A DNA stretch of 64,000 bases, taken from contig NZ_CP084090.1 of assembly GCF_020217425.1 (NCBI RefSeq), positions 1,426,001-1,490,000 on the forward strand, read 5' to 3'. The position numbers and the translations under genes are program-made. This document shows, in pieces, positions 26,664 through 35,144 of the stretch. Every line of letters begins with the position of its first letter. Positions within the stretch are counted from its first letter, which is position 1. The stretch is from Halomicrobium urmianum. GTDB taxonomy: Archaea > Halobacteriota > Halobacteria > Halobacteriales > Haloarculaceae. Under the pieces are notes generated by a model. The model made no database searches, had not been told where the DNA came from, and saw only the letters and a list, made by a program, of their open reading frames with translations.

Positions 26664-26779
26664 CCGGTTGTCGGCGACGGTGGCCCGTCACGAACGTTCG
26701 CCGCTGCGACGACCGCTGCCGCGGCAATTTTCGGGCGATAGTGGTAGGTTTTTACGGCTCGGGCCAGTTCGCTAGCGCG

Positions 26780-27532
26780 ATGAGTCTCAGGATCGCCCTG
26801 CTGAACGCGGCCCACGACGGGTCGGACAACCGCCGGAACTTCCGGCGGGAACTGGACGCCGACCTCGTCGAGTACGACGTCACCGAACGCGAACTGCCCG
26901 AGGCCTTCGCGTTCGACGCCTGCGTCGTCACCGGGTCGCGCGCCTCCGTCTACTGGGAGGAGCCGTGGATCGCGGACCTCGAGGCGTGGGTCCGCGACGC
27001 AGTCGAGCGCGACGTGGCGTTCCTGGGCGTCTGTTTCGGACACCAGCTCCTCGCGCACGCGCTGGGCGGGACCGTCGAGCCGATGGACGACTACGAGATC
27101 GGTTACCGAACCGTCGAGCACGACGGCGACTCGCCGCTGCTCGCGGGCGTCGACGAGGAGTTCACCGTCTTCACGACGCACTCGGACCGCGTCGCAGAAC
27201 TGCCGCCGGGCGCCGAGCGGTTCGCGGAGAACGACTACGGCGTCCACGGGTTCCGTGCGGGCGACGTCTTCGCGGTCCAGTTCCACCCCGAGTACGACAC
27301 CCGGACGGCCCGCGACGTCACGAAGAGCAAGGACGACCAGCTCCCGGAGGAGCGCATCGACGACGTACTCGCGGGCGTCACCGAGGAGAACTACCGGGCG
27401 GCCTGCGAGGCCAAGCGGCTGTTCGAGAACTTCACCGAGTACGTCAGGGACCGTTCTGTCGAACCCGGCGTCGGCGACGCCCCCGCGGTCGACGAGACGG
27501 CGGCCGGCGAGGGCGCCGCTGCCGACGACTGA
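26780..27532 (+). CDS. class I glutamine amidotransferase-like protein
   Basis: 250 residues with the GATase1 triad: nucleophile Cys in FLGVCFGHQLLAHALGG, and His-Glu in AVQFHPEYDTRTA. VVTGSRASVYWEEPWIADL is the usual oxyanion-strand region. No synthetase domain is fused. Free-standing members include GMP synthase subunit-like proteins and gamma-glutamyl peptidases; this one resembles the YfeJ/PuuD-like group of unknown substrate. The C-terminus is an acidic, probably disordered tail. Confidence 0.87.
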   Translation: MSLRIALLNAAHDGSDNRRNFRRELDADLVEYDVTERELPEAFAFDACVVTGSRASVYWEEPWIADLEAWVRDAVERDVAFLGVCFGHQLLAHALGGTVEPMDDYEIGYRTVEHDGDSPLLAGVDEEFTVFTTHSDRVAELPPGAERFAENDYGVHGFRAGDVFAVQFHPEYDTRTARDVTKSKDDQLPEERIDDVLAGVTEENYRAACEAKRLFENFTEYVRDRSVEPGVGDAPAVDETAAGEGAAADD

Positions 27533-27682
27533 CCGGCGTTCCGGCAGTCGAGAATCGATTCTGTTCCGTCGCTGATCGCGCACCGACGGGGAACGGCGGG
27601 CGGTGCAGGCGCCATCGAGCGACTGCTCCGGGAGAAGTCGACCGTCCTCCGAGAGGGCGGATCGGCGGGCGGCGGCGCGCCC

Positions 27683-28150
27683 TCAGGTGAAGCGGCCGGT
27701 CTCGGCCCCGCAGTCCTCGCAGACCGTGACGAGCGCGTCGCGCTCGTCGGTCATCTCCACGCGGTTCTCGGTCCGGCCGCCGCAGTCGGGACACGACCGG
27801 AGCATCTCCGTCTCGCCCATGTCGGCGGGGGCCCCGATCGCCAGCGCGACCACGCGCTCGTCGCCGTCGTTGCGCCCCAGTTGCCACTCGCCGGGCGCGA
27901 AGCGGACGGCCTCGTCCGGACCGACGGTCACCTCGCCGCCCTCCGTCTCGAAGGTGGCGGTGCCGGACTGGACGTAGAACACCTCCTCCTGGCGCTCGTG
28001 GCGGTGGTAGCCGAACCCGAACGTCTCGCCGGGTTCGAGTTCGTAGTAGTTCAGCGCGACGTTCTCGGCGCCGAGCGCCCCGGAGAGCAGACGCCTGTCG
28101 GTCGCCGGCCCCATGCGCGAGTCGACGTCGTCGAGGCTGACGCGTTCCAT
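27683..28150 (-). CDS. cupin domain protein with C-terminal zinc finger
   Basis: 155 residues. The first 110 form a conserved cupin (FGFGYHRHERQEEVFYVQSG holds the HxH...E metal ligands; FAPGEWQLGRND the second motif). A zinc-ribbon follows: SCPDCGGRTE and CEDCGAETGRF. This fusion is common in haloarchaea. The metal-bound cupin may act as a dioxygenase, isomerase or sensor; no substrate is indicated. ATG 28150 gives MERVSLDDVDSR. Confidence 0.85.
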   Translation of the reverse strand: MERVSLDDVDSRMGPATDRRLLSGALGAENVALNYYELEPGETFGFGYHRHERQEEVFYVQSGTATFETEGGEVTVGPDEAVRFAPGEWQLGRNDGDERVVALAIGAPADMGETEMLRSCPDCGGRTENRVEMTDERDALVTVCEDCGAETGRFT

Positions 28151-28306
28151 GTGAGACGATACCGCAGGGAGCGAGAAAAGCCTCAGGTCCGGCGTCGGGG
28201 CGGGCGGGAGGGGCGGCCGAGGGCGTCGGGCAAGCCGTCGCCCGTCAGCTCCGAACGCCACCGGCCCGACGCGTGCGGCGGCCGGGACGCAGCGACGGCG
28301 GTCGGA

Positions 28307-28471
28307 TCACTCGGTTCGGTCGATGTCGAGTTCGTCCTGGAGCCCGTCGAGCCACTCGGTCTCCTCGAGCTCCTCCAGCTGCTCCCGGAAGTGGGTCTTG
28401 CAGACGCCGACCGTGACGCCGTCCTTCTCGACGCCGATGTCGGCCTCGCTGTCGCAGTAGTGACACTGCAT
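28307..28471 (-). CDS. small zinc-binding protein (DUF6757-like, 54 aa)
   Basis: 54 residues opening MQCHYCDSEADIGVEKDGVT with a CxxC, followed by VGVCKTHFREQLEELEE (a Cys...His pair) and an acidic tail. The four ligands suggest a small treble-clef-like zinc site. I recall a haloarchaeal family, DUF6757, of this form. It lies 53 bases after the PHP gene in the same direction, so it may be co-transcribed with it. Confidence 0.75.
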   Translation of the reverse strand: MQCHYCDSEADIGVEKDGVTVGVCKTHFREQLEELEETEWLDGLQDELDIDRTE

Positions 28472-28524
28472 ATTCCAGGTGAGGGGCCGAGCGGGCTTGA
28501 ACCCTCCGTTCCGTCGGACGACCG

Positions 28525-29301
28525 TCATACGGGAAGGCGGTCGCGCACCCGCTCCCACTCGGTCTCGTCGAGGCCGGCCAGCCCGAGTTCCTCGCCGTGA
28601 GCGTCGCTGCCGCCCGTGGGAAGGAGGCCGTATGCCTCGATGGCCTCGTCGACGGGTGCCGGGTCGACCGTTCCCTCGTAGGGATAGGACCGCTCGACGG
28701 CGTCGAGGGAGTCACACAGCGACAGGGCCGCCTCGGGGTCGGGGTAGCGCAGCGGATGCGCGAGACCCGCGAGGGCACAGGCCTCCATTAGCAGCTCTCG
28801 CCCCCGCTCGAAGGAGGGGACGTCGCGGGCCACGTAGCAGGGCCCGTCGTCGCCGATGAACTCGTCGAAGACGTCCTGCACCGTGTACTCGGTGACCTCG
28901 GCGACGGCGCGGGCGACGTGCGGGCGACCGACGCCGGGTCCCGGCTCTATCGGCACGGAGACGCCCAGTCGCTCCTCCAGGCACTCGACGATGGCGCGGG
29001 CTCGCTCCGTCCGGTCCCGCTGGAGGCTGGCGCACTCCTCGGCCAGCGCGTCCGTCTCGCGGACGCCGTAGCCCAGCAGGTCGACGCGCTGCTCGCCGGC
29101 GTCGACACGGAGTTCGATCCCGTGGACCAGCGTCACGTCGCCGCGGCGGGAGATCGGTTCGTCGACCGCGGGGTGGAGGCGGTCGTGGTCGGTCACCGCC
29201 ACGGCCGCGAGGCCGGCCTCGCGCGCGGCGTCGATCAGTCCGGAGAGCGTCACCGTCCCGTCCGAGTTCGTCGTGTGCGCGTGGAGGTCCGCGACGACCA
29301 T
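28525..29301 (-). CDS. PHP domain metal-dependent phosphoesterase
   Basis: 258 residues with the PHP motifs in order: DLHAHTTNSDG (HxH), AVTDHDRL, GIELRV, GLAHPLRYPDP and GGSDAHGEE. These bind three metals. Similar proteins hydrolyse 3',5'-bisphosphonucleotides or histidinol phosphate. The ATG at 29301 (MVVADLHAHTTNS) puts the first motif at residue 5, as usual; an upstream start at 29358 would add 19 residues. It shares a divergent promoter region with the 29422 gene. Confidence 0.85.
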   Translation of the reverse strand: MVVADLHAHTTNSDGTVTLSGLIDAAREAGLAAVAVTDHDRLHPAVDEPISRRGDVTLVHGIELRVDAGEQRVDLLGYGVRETDALAEECASLQRDRTERARAIVECLEERLGVSVPIEPGPGVGRPHVARAVAEVTEYTVQDVFDEFIGDDGPCYVARDVPSFERGRELLMEACALAGLAHPLRYPDPEAALSLCDSLDAVERSYPYEGTVDPAPVDEAIEAYGLLPTGGSDAHGEELGLAGLDETEWERVRDRLPV

Positions 29302-29390
29302 GTCCGCCACCAGCGTCGCCGCCGAGAAGTCCCTTCCGGTCGCGGTCCTTATACGCACTAAGGGATATATGCATTATTAATAGTGAAGGT

Positions 29391-29400
29391 TTATTATAAA
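29391..29400 (+). promoter_or_regulatory. TATA box for the 29422 gene
   Basis: TTATTATAAA centred 26 bases before ATG 29422, in a strikingly AT-rich stretch (29366-29402). It predicts a leaderless mRNA. A CGTATAAG on the minus strand near 29346-29352 may serve the divergent PHP gene. Confidence 0.65.
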
Positions 29401-29421
29401 CCATGAGCTTCTCTGGGACGC

Positions 29422-29709
29422 ATGCGACTGCTCGACGACGCGACCGACCTGTACGACGCGCACAGCTATCCGGCGACCACGGCCGACCTGATCGAAGCCT
29501 ACGGCGACACCGAACTCCGGCTCCCCAACGGGACGGAGACGCTGGCCTCCGTCCTCGGACGGCTCGACGACGAGACGTTCCGGACCTCCGACGAGGCCCG
29601 GATGGCGACCTACAGCGCCGTCAGCGACAGCGCCGTCGGCCGCGTCGGCTACTCCGACCGGGACCCCACCTGTCCCGGCGAGGACGGACACACGCACCTC
29701 TCACTCTGA
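29422..29709 (+). CDS. conserved haloarchaeal protein (DUF5789-like, 95 aa)
   Basis: 95 residues: HSYPATTADLIEAYGDTELR, TLASVLGRLDDETFRTSDEA and YSAVSDSAVGRVGYSDRDP. The YP..xxLIEAYGD and VGRxGYSDRDP pieces fit a small helical family that I recall as DUF5789 (DUF2795-like). It has no catalytic motif, no signal peptide and no cysteine pair. It is driven by a strong TATA box. Function unknown. Confidence 0.7.
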   Translation: MRLLDDATDLYDAHSYPATTADLIEAYGDTELRLPNGTETLASVLGRLDDETFRTSDEARMATYSAVSDSAVGRVGYSDRDPTCPGEDGHTHLSL

Positions 29710-29782
29710 GACCACCTTTTACTTCGTCGGGTGTCCTCGCGAGCCTTTAGCTCGCTGCGGGCACCACTCTTTGGAAAAACGT

Positions 29783-29900
29783 GGTCCTCGCGAGCGAAGC
29801 GAACGAGGGCTCGAAAGACGAGCGAAGCGAGTCTTTCGGTGGCGAAAAACTGCCGGCCCTCGCTCCGCTCGGGCCGGTGAACCGCGGCCTTCGGCCGCGG
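29783..29900. repeat. cluster of four consecutive palindromes
   Basis: Between the 29422 gene and the convergent 29929 gene lie hairpins at 29783-29813 (GTCCTCGCGAG to CGAGGGC), 29813-29837 (stem GAAAGAC), 29853-29877 (stem CCGGCCC) and 29882-29900 (stem CCGCGGCC). Placed between convergent genes, they may stop transcription both ways. The first resembles the sequence inserted into coding regions at 35751-35900 and 59847-59909. Confidence 0.75.
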
Positions 29901-29928
29901 ATGCTCACGCCTCCGCAAACGCCACCGC

Positions 29929-30333
29929 TCACTTCTCCAGGAAGTCCGGCAGGTCCAGCGATCCGGTGCTGTCGACGTCCTGGCGGTCGAGCAGCTCGGT
30001 CGGGTCGAGCGCCTCGGGGAGGCCGTCGCGGCCGCCGGTGGGAGCGTCGCCGGGGTCGACGACGATCGTCTCGCCCTCGACGAGGTCGGCCCAGACGGCC
30101 GCACCGTCGTCGACCTCCTCGGCGACCGCCGTGGCCTCCCGGCGGCCCTCGCGGTAGGCCAGTTCGACCATGCTCCTGTCGTAGGACGTCTCCACCGCCT
30201 CGTAGACGGCCTCCAGTTCCTCGCGGTTGTACTCGCCGAGCTTCTCGGCGACGCCGATGGCGTAGGCCCGCTCGGTCGCCTCGTCGCGGTCGAGGTCGTC
30301 CCACGGGCCGTACTCCCGCTCGTAGCGGCTCAT
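29929..30333 (-). CDS. hypothetical acidic protein coupled to a KaiC-like ATPase
   Basis: 134 residues: YEREYGPWDDLDRDEATERA, YAIGVAEKLGEYNREELEAV and a repeat of glutamate-rich helices, then TELLDRQDVDSTGSLDLPDFL. It has no membrane segment, signal or zinc site. Its ATG overlaps the TGA of the upstream ATPase (30330-30333), so the two are translated together and probably work as a pair. I do not recognise the family with certainty. Confidence 0.7.
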   Translation of the reverse strand: MSRYEREYGPWDDLDRDEATERAYAIGVAEKLGEYNREELEAVYEAVETSYDRSMVELAYREGRREATAVAEEVDDGAAVWADLVEGETIVVDPGDAPTGGRDGLPEALDPTELLDRQDVDSTGSLDLPDFLEK

Positions 30334-31016
30334 GTGTCCACTGTCTCGCCGCTGTGAACCTGCAGTCCCTGGTCGGAGAAGCTGATGCGACGGATGTCGC
30401 AGTCGATGGCGGTGCCGCGCATCTTGATGACCTGCAGGCCCCGGGTCATGCTGCCGCCGTCGAGGAAGTTGTGGAAGAAGACGACGCCGTGGGCGAGGTA
30501 GTGCTCGTCGCTGTAGGAGGAGGGATCGGTCATCTCCGAGATCAGGATGACGGTGGCGTCGGTCTGTTTCAGCGCCGAGAGAAAGCCAGTGATCTCCTCC
30601 GAGGCGTCAGTGAGGAAGTGTTGGAGGAGCATCGTCGAGTCGACGACCACCCGCTCCATGTCGTTTTGCTCGATGAAGGCCACGAGCCGGTTCGTCAGAC
30701 CGCCTTCCGTCCCGAACTGGGTGATGGTCCGCTTGCCGCTCTCGGTGACGAGGTTGAGAAACTGGATCGCGTCGGACTGCATCGCCCGGTCGAAGCCGAA
30801 GTCAAACCCGGACATGTCCTGCATCAGTTCCGCCTTGGTCTCGTGCATCGTCACGTAGAGGCAGTTCTCCCCTTGCTTGGCGCCCTGGGTGATGAACTGC
30901 GCGGAGAAGGTCGTCTTGCCGCTCCCCGGGGGTCCGCTGATCGCGTAGAGCCGGTTTTCGAGCAGCCCACCCTCTACGAGCTCGTCGAACCCCGGGACGC
31001 CGCTCGAAAGTCGCAT
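30330..31016 (-). CDS. RAD55/KaiC family RecA-like ATPase
   Basis: 228 residues forming one KaiC domain: GVPGFDELVEGGLLENRLYA, Walker A ISGPPGSGKTTF (about 27-37), LYVTMHETKAELM, and Walker B ERVVVDSTMLLQHF. Both motifs are intact, unlike the related protein at 5427. Archaeal single-domain KaiC proteins are often signalling or gene-regulation factors. It forms a two-gene unit with the 29929 gene. ATG 31016 gives MRLSSGVPGFDEL, the standard N-terminus. Confidence 0.88.
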   Translation of the reverse strand: MRLSSGVPGFDELVEGGLLENRLYAISGPPGSGKTTFSAQFITQGAKQGENCLYVTMHETKAELMQDMSGFDFGFDRAMQSDAIQFLNLVTESGKRTITQFGTEGGLTNRLVAFIEQNDMERVVVDSTMLLQHFLTDASEEITGFLSALKQTDATVILISEMTDPSSYSDEHYLAHGVVFFHNFLDGGSMTRGLQVIKMRGTAIDCDIRRISFSDQGLQVHSGETVDT

Positions 31017-31123
31017 ACAGGGAGAAGGCCGAACCCGCCTATAGGTGTTTTCGCTCCGTTCTCAGGCCTGATAACCGTCGAGAGCGGTCCGTTCGCGCGG
31101 TACCGGGATCGTCCGCGAGCGCG

Positions 31124-31372
31124 CTACAGCGGGCTCACGCATTCCCGGCAGTAGGCGTAGGTCGCCGCGGTCTCGTTGTAGGCCCCGCAGTTGTCGCAGT
31201 AGACGCCGTCGGCCGCCGTCTCCTCGCCGCCCTCGACCGGGGCCGCCCGGGACCGATCCATCCGAGGAGTCGCGTCGGGCGAGGGGTCCTCCCGCTGGAA
31301 GTACCGGTACAGCAGGAGCTGTAGCAGGCCGAAGCCGACGACATAGGCGATCAGCCAGCCCAGAGCGTCCAT
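31124..31372 (-). CDS. membrane-anchored zinc-ribbon protein
   Basis: 82 residues: one N-terminal transmembrane helix (LGWLIAYVVGFGLLQLLLYR), a polar linker and a C-terminal zinc ribbon (YCDNCGAYNETAATYAYCRE, CV) with CxxC and CxxC ligands. This architecture is common in haloarchaea (DUF7577-type ribbons). It stands alone. The 180 bases upstream hold a TATA-like GCTATACG near the start and no other gene. Confidence 0.75.
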   Translation of the reverse strand: MDALGWLIAYVVGFGLLQLLLYRYFQREDPSPDATPRMDRSRAAPVEGGEETAADGVYCDNCGAYNETAATYAYCRECVSPL

Positions 31373-31552
31373 GCCGTGCTATACGTTCCCATAGTACTTG
31401 GACGTTCCGACTGGTTCACGAACGTGACAGAGAGCGGCTGGAGCGGCCGATCGCGAGTCGGCGACCGGTTCGGACTGACTGCTGTCGGTCAGCACCGGTA
31501 CGACTGGTCGTCGTCGGGTGGCCGAGCCGGAAAACAGTGACGACAGTCCGTA

Positions 31553-32455
31553 TCAGGCGTCCGGCGGCGAGCGGTCGCGGCCGAACTCGTCGAACGGCTC
31601 GAGGTCCTCGGGGAGGTCGTACTCGATGCGACGCTCCTCCCGGCGGTCGACGTTGGCGTCCTCGGTTGACTCGGCGACGGGCTCCCAGCCGGGCTTGACG
31701 GTGATGGACTTCGCCGGCTGGCCGGCGGCGACGTGGTGGGCTGGGACGTCCCGCTGCGCGATGGACTTCGCCGCGAGGATGGAGTTCTCGCCCAGGCGGA
31801 CGCCCGCTCGCACCATCGAGTCGTAGGTGACGCGGACGTCGTCCTCGACGACGGTGTGATAGAGGTCCACTTCGGTCTGGTCGGCGGCGTCGTGGTCGTG
31901 GCTGTACACGTGGGCGTCGTCGGAGATGGAGACGCGGTCGCCGACGGTCAGCTTCCCGCGGTCGTCGAGGTGGACGTCGTCGTGGATGACGACGTTGTCG
32001 CCGACGGTGATGTTGTGGCCGTACGTGAAGGTGATTCCCTTGAAGAAGCGGCAATCGTCGCCGCAGTCCTCGAAGAGGTGGCCGGCGAGCATCCGCCGGA
32101 AGCGCAGGGCGAACTCAATGTTGTCGGCCATCGGAGTGGCGTCGAACTGGCGCCACAGCCACTGGAGGTGCTTCGAGCGCTCGAAGGCGTCCTCGTCCTT
32201 CTCGGCGTAGTACTCGCTCTCCAGGGTCGTGTTACAGGGGTCGTACCCCTGAAGGCGAACCCGCTCGGCCGGCGTGACGTCCCCGCCCGACTGCCACCGC
32301 TCGTAGGCCTCACGGTCCCCGTGGAGGTCGACGAGCACGTCTTCGACGACGTCGCAGGTGTCCTCGTCGCTCGAGAGCCGCTCGTCCACCTCCTCGATGA
32401 ACGCCTGCAGTCCCTCTTCCGCCAGCGGCGGCAGGGAGACGTGGCGCTTGGTCAT
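31553..32455 (-). CDS. left-handed beta-helix acyltransferase (hexapeptide repeat)
   Basis: 300 residues. The first 150 are a helical N-terminal domain. A left-handed beta-helix follows from about 150: ITVGDNVVIHDDVHLDDRGK, LTVGDRVSISDDAHVYSHDH, VRAGVRLGENSILAAKSIAQ, DVPAHHVAAGQPAKSI. The hexapeptide [LIV]-G-x4 repeat and the GQPAK ending are those of maltose/galactoside O-acetyltransferases (CoA-dependent). The catalytic His is likely in HDHDAAD. Substrate unknown, perhaps sugars for surface glycans. Confidence 0.85.
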   Translation of the reverse strand: MTKRHVSLPPLAEEGLQAFIEEVDERLSSDEDTCDVVEDVLVDLHGDREAYERWQSGGDVTPAERVRLQGYDPCNTTLESEYYAEKDEDAFERSKHLQWLWRQFDATPMADNIEFALRFRRMLAGHLFEDCGDDCRFFKGITFTYGHNITVGDNVVIHDDVHLDDRGKLTVGDRVSISDDAHVYSHDHDAADQTEVDLYHTVVEDDVRVTYDSMVRAGVRLGENSILAAKSIAQRDVPAHHVAAGQPAKSITVKPGWEPVAESTEDANVDRREERRIEYDLPEDLEPFDEFGRDRSPPDA

Positions 32456-32566
32456 ATCCCCCGCAAAGCGTGCCGTGCGGATATGGGTTTCCGTTATCCG
32501 TTCGGCGTGTCGGCGGCCGCGAACGTCGCTCTCGCTGTCGGGTCTCGGGGGACGAACTGACCGACC

Positions 32567-32650
32567 TATAGTAGCAATTGAAACTATTTACACGTCGAGG
32601 GGCACCCGGGGTGTCCCTCGAGTGTGTCACTGCGTTCAATCGCTACTATA
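32567..32650. repeat. 84/85-bp hairpin element, copy B
   Basis: Same element and orientation as copy A at 8682-8766, differing at a handful of positions (for example CCCGGGGTG in the centre). Its right end CTACTATA runs into TAAGAC and so forms TATATAAG (32647-32654), placed about 29 bases before ATG 32679 of the CPBP gene. The element lies alone between the divergent acyltransferase and CPBP genes. Confidence 0.9.
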
Positions 32651-32654
32651 TAAG
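32647..32654 (+). promoter_or_regulatory. TATA box formed at the end of repeat copy B
   Basis: TATATAAG, of which the first four bases belong to the hairpin element and the last four to the flank. It is centred about 28 bases before ATG 32679. No other TATA-like sequence lies between the element and the gene. Confidence 0.6.
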
Positions 32655-32678
32655 ACTCCGGCCGCCGACCCGGCCGAC

Positions 32679-33695
32679 ATGGTCAGATCGGACTTCCTGA
32701 CGGAGGCGCGCCGGTGGTTCGTCAACCCGCGCGAGCGGCGACTCCGGGCGGGGTGGCGGCTGGTGCTCGCCGTCGTCTTCCTCGTGCTCGCCAGCGCCGT
32801 CGGCGCGGTCGGACGGAACGGGCTCGTCACGACCGCCCGGGCCGGAATCACCGGTGCCGCCGTCGTGCTGGCGGGCTGGTGGCTCTACTACGCCGTCCAG
32901 ACGGGAGCGGCCGTCGGCCTCGCCTGGTTCCTCGACGACCGCACGCTGCCGGACCTCGGCCTGGGCGGCGACGGGTTCTACCGGAACCTCGCCGTCGGGC
33001 TGGCGCTGGGCGTGCTCATGACGACAGTCGTCTTCCTGGTCGAACTCGCGGCCGGGCTGATCGCCGTCAGGGGCGTCCTCGTCGCCCGGACTGGCCTGGG
33101 CTTCCCGGGCGGCGTCCCCGCCTGGCTGATGGTGGCGATCATGCTCGTCTACTTCGTCGCCGTCGGCGTCGGCGAGGAGGTGCTGATCCGGGGCTACCTC
33201 ATGACGAACCTCGCCGAAGGGCTGACCGGTTTCCCCGCCGTCGGCAAGCGGACGGCGATCGCCGCGGCCGCCGTCGCCACCTCCGCCCTGTTCGGGCTGA
33301 TCCACCTCGGGAACCCGAACGCCTCGCTGCTCTCGGCGCTCAACATCTCCGTCGTCGGCCTCTTTCTCGCCGCCGCCTACGTCGTCACGGAGGACCTCGG
33401 AATCCCCATCGGCATCCACGTCACTTGGAACTTCTCGCTGTCGTCCATCTACGGGTTCCCTGTCAGCGGCATCACCGTGCCGGCGACGCTCGTGGACGTC
33501 CGCGAAATCGGCCCCGACCTGATCACCGGCGGTCAGTTCGGCCCCGAGGCGGGTCTGGTGGTGTACCTCGCGCTCGCCACCGCCGTCGCAGTCACCTGGT
33601 GGTGGGTGGCCCGCGAGGACGGTGCCGTCCGGTTCCGCGAGGGCGTCGCCGTTCCCGACCTGCGTCGCGGCCGAGACGTCAACCACGAGGACTGA
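32679..33695 (+). CDS. CPBP family intramembrane protease (CAAX-type)
   Basis: 338 residues with about eight membrane helices. The three CPBP motifs are clear: EEVLIRGYL (the two catalytic Glu, about residue 166), FGLIHLGN and HVTWNF. The family includes CAAX prenyl proteases and bacteriocin-immunity proteins; in archaea the substrates are unknown. The ATG follows repeat copy B by 28 bases and appears to use a TATA box partly supplied by it. The C-terminus is a short polar cytoplasmic tail. Confidence 0.9.
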   Translation: MVRSDFLTEARRWFVNPRERRLRAGWRLVLAVVFLVLASAVGAVGRNGLVTTARAGITGAAVVLAGWWLYYAVQTGAAVGLAWFLDDRTLPDLGLGGDGFYRNLAVGLALGVLMTTVVFLVELAAGLIAVRGVLVARTGLGFPGGVPAWLMVAIMLVYFVAVGVGEEVLIRGYLMTNLAEGLTGFPAVGKRTAIAAAAVATSALFGLIHLGNPNASLLSALNISVVGLFLAAAYVVTEDLGIPIGIHVTWNFSLSSIYGFPVSGITVPATLVDVREIGPDLITGGQFGPEAGLVVYLALATAVAVTWWWVAREDGAVRFREGVAVPDLRRGRDVNHED

Positions 33696-33743
33696 GGAGG
33701 CGCACCAGCCGACCGGTTGGCCGGTCCGACTAACTGACCTCGG

Positions 33744-33967
33744 GCGGGACTGGGCGGAGGCGAAGCCTCCGCGAAGGTCGGGAGACGCAAAGCGTCTTCC
33801 GGGAACGAAAGGGGGCCGACCGCTCGACTGGCCCCCGGGGACGCAAGCACGCGAGCGGAGCGAGCGCGCGTGGTTCGAGAGACGCCGGGGGCGTCTCTCG
33901 TCATCACGAAAGTCTTCGATCTTCGGACGACAGCGACCCGCGGGCCATCGAGCGGTCGGGGGCTTTC
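33744..33967. repeat. GAAAG-arm inverted-repeat element, copy 1 (also the only content of the 33696-34066 gap)
   Basis: It begins GGGCGGGACTG (33744). The 5' arm (33807-33831, GAAAGGGGGCCGACCGCTCG and on) pairs with the 3' arm (33945-33967, ending GGGGGCTTTC). Between the start and the 5' arm two hairpins are inserted (GGCGGAGGC/GCCTCCGC and GGAGACGC/GCGTCTTCC). The loop shares CGGGGACGCAAGCAC with copy 2 at 62795-62903. No gene is seen in this 371-base gap. Confidence 0.75.
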
Positions 33968-34066
33968 AAGCCGTCTGCAGAGCGGTCACGGGTAGTCGCC
34001 GTCGTTCAGTTTTCACCTGGCCGGCGAACCGCGGCGGATAAGTGCACTCGTACCCTTAATTCGCGC

Positions 34067-35131
34067 ATGAACTACCGCGAACTGGGCACTTCGGGCGTCG
34101 AGGTCTCCGAGGTCGGGTTCGGCGCGTGGGTCGTCGGCACGGACTGGTGGGGCGACCGCTCCCCCGAGCAGGCCGTCGAGATGGTACAGCACGCGCTCGA
34201 GGAGGGCGTGACGTTCTTCGACACTGGCGACGTGTACGGCCACGGCGACAGCGAGGAGATCGTCGGCGACGCGCTGGACGAACACCGCGACGAGGTGACC
34301 GTCTCCACGAAGGTCGGCTACGACTTCTACAACAACCCGCAGGCCGGCCACGGCGAACTGCCCAAGCGGATGGACGGCGAGTGGGTCCGCGAGGCCTTCG
34401 AGCGCTCGCTGGACCGGCTGGACTTCGAGTACGTCGACCTCCTGATGCTGCACAACGCCAACGTCGACGAGGTCGACGCGGACGTCCTCGAGACGCTGGA
34501 CGAACTCCGCGAGGAGGGGAAAGTCGAGGCCGTCGGCTGGGCGCTGGGCCCCTCGATCGGCTGGCTCGCCGAGGGCGAGGCCGCCGTCGCAGAGGAGTTC
34601 GACGCGCTCCAGACCGTGTTCAACGTCTTCGAGCAGACGCCGGGTCGGCACTTCGTCGACGAGATCCGCGAGACCGGCGCGGACACCTCCGTCCTCGCTC
34701 GCGTCCCCCACTCCTCGGGCCTGCTGAACGAGCAGGTCACGCCCGACACGGAACTCGGCGAGGGCGACCACCGCTCGCACCGCCCCGAGGAGTGGTACGA
34801 GACGGGCTGGGAGAAGCTGGAGTCGATCCGCTTCCTGGAGGACCCCGACCACGCCGAGGGCACGCGCACGATGGGCCAGGCCGCCATCCAGTGGCTGCTC
34901 GCTCACGACGAGGTCGCCAGCGTCACGCCCACCTTCCGCACGACCGACGACGTCGACGAGTGGGCCGCCGCGTCCGAGACGCCCCCGCTCAGCGACGACG
35001 AGTACGAGCGCGTCCAGGACCTGCACGAGGACAACTTCGGCGTCGACCGCTACGACGGCATGGACTCGCTGCGCTCCTCCGTCGGCGGCGAGGATCTGGA
35101 CGGGACGGGGAAGAAGTCGGCAGGGGATTGA
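34067..35131 (+). CDS. aldo/keto reductase
   Basis: 354 residues with the (beta/alpha)8 aldo-keto reductase signatures: LGTSGVEVSEVGFGAWVVG, FFDTGDVYGHGDSEEIVGDA (catalytic Asp and Tyr), VSTKVGYD (catalytic Lys) and YVDLLMLHNAN (catalytic His). It is an NADPH-dependent carbonyl reductase, YajO/AKR11-like. A C-terminal extension (DEYERVQDLHEDNFGVDRYD) is typical of haloarchaeal members. It lies upstream of a gene-free region and far from the reductase tail at position 2. Confidence 0.9.
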   Translation: MNYRELGTSGVEVSEVGFGAWVVGTDWWGDRSPEQAVEMVQHALEEGVTFFDTGDVYGHGDSEEIVGDALDEHRDEVTVSTKVGYDFYNNPQAGHGELPKRMDGEWVREAFERSLDRLDFEYVDLLMLHNANVDEVDADVLETLDELREEGKVEAVGWALGPSIGWLAEGEAAVAEEFDALQTVFNVFEQTPGRHFVDEIRETGADTSVLARVPHSSGLLNEQVTPDTELGEGDHRSHRPEEWYETGWEKLESIRFLEDPDHAEGTRTMGQAAIQWLLAHDEVASVTPTFRTTDDVDEWAAASETPPLSDDEYERVQDLHEDNFGVDRYDGMDSLRSSVGGEDLDGTGKKSAGD

Positions 35132-35144
35132 TCAGGTGGAGCGT

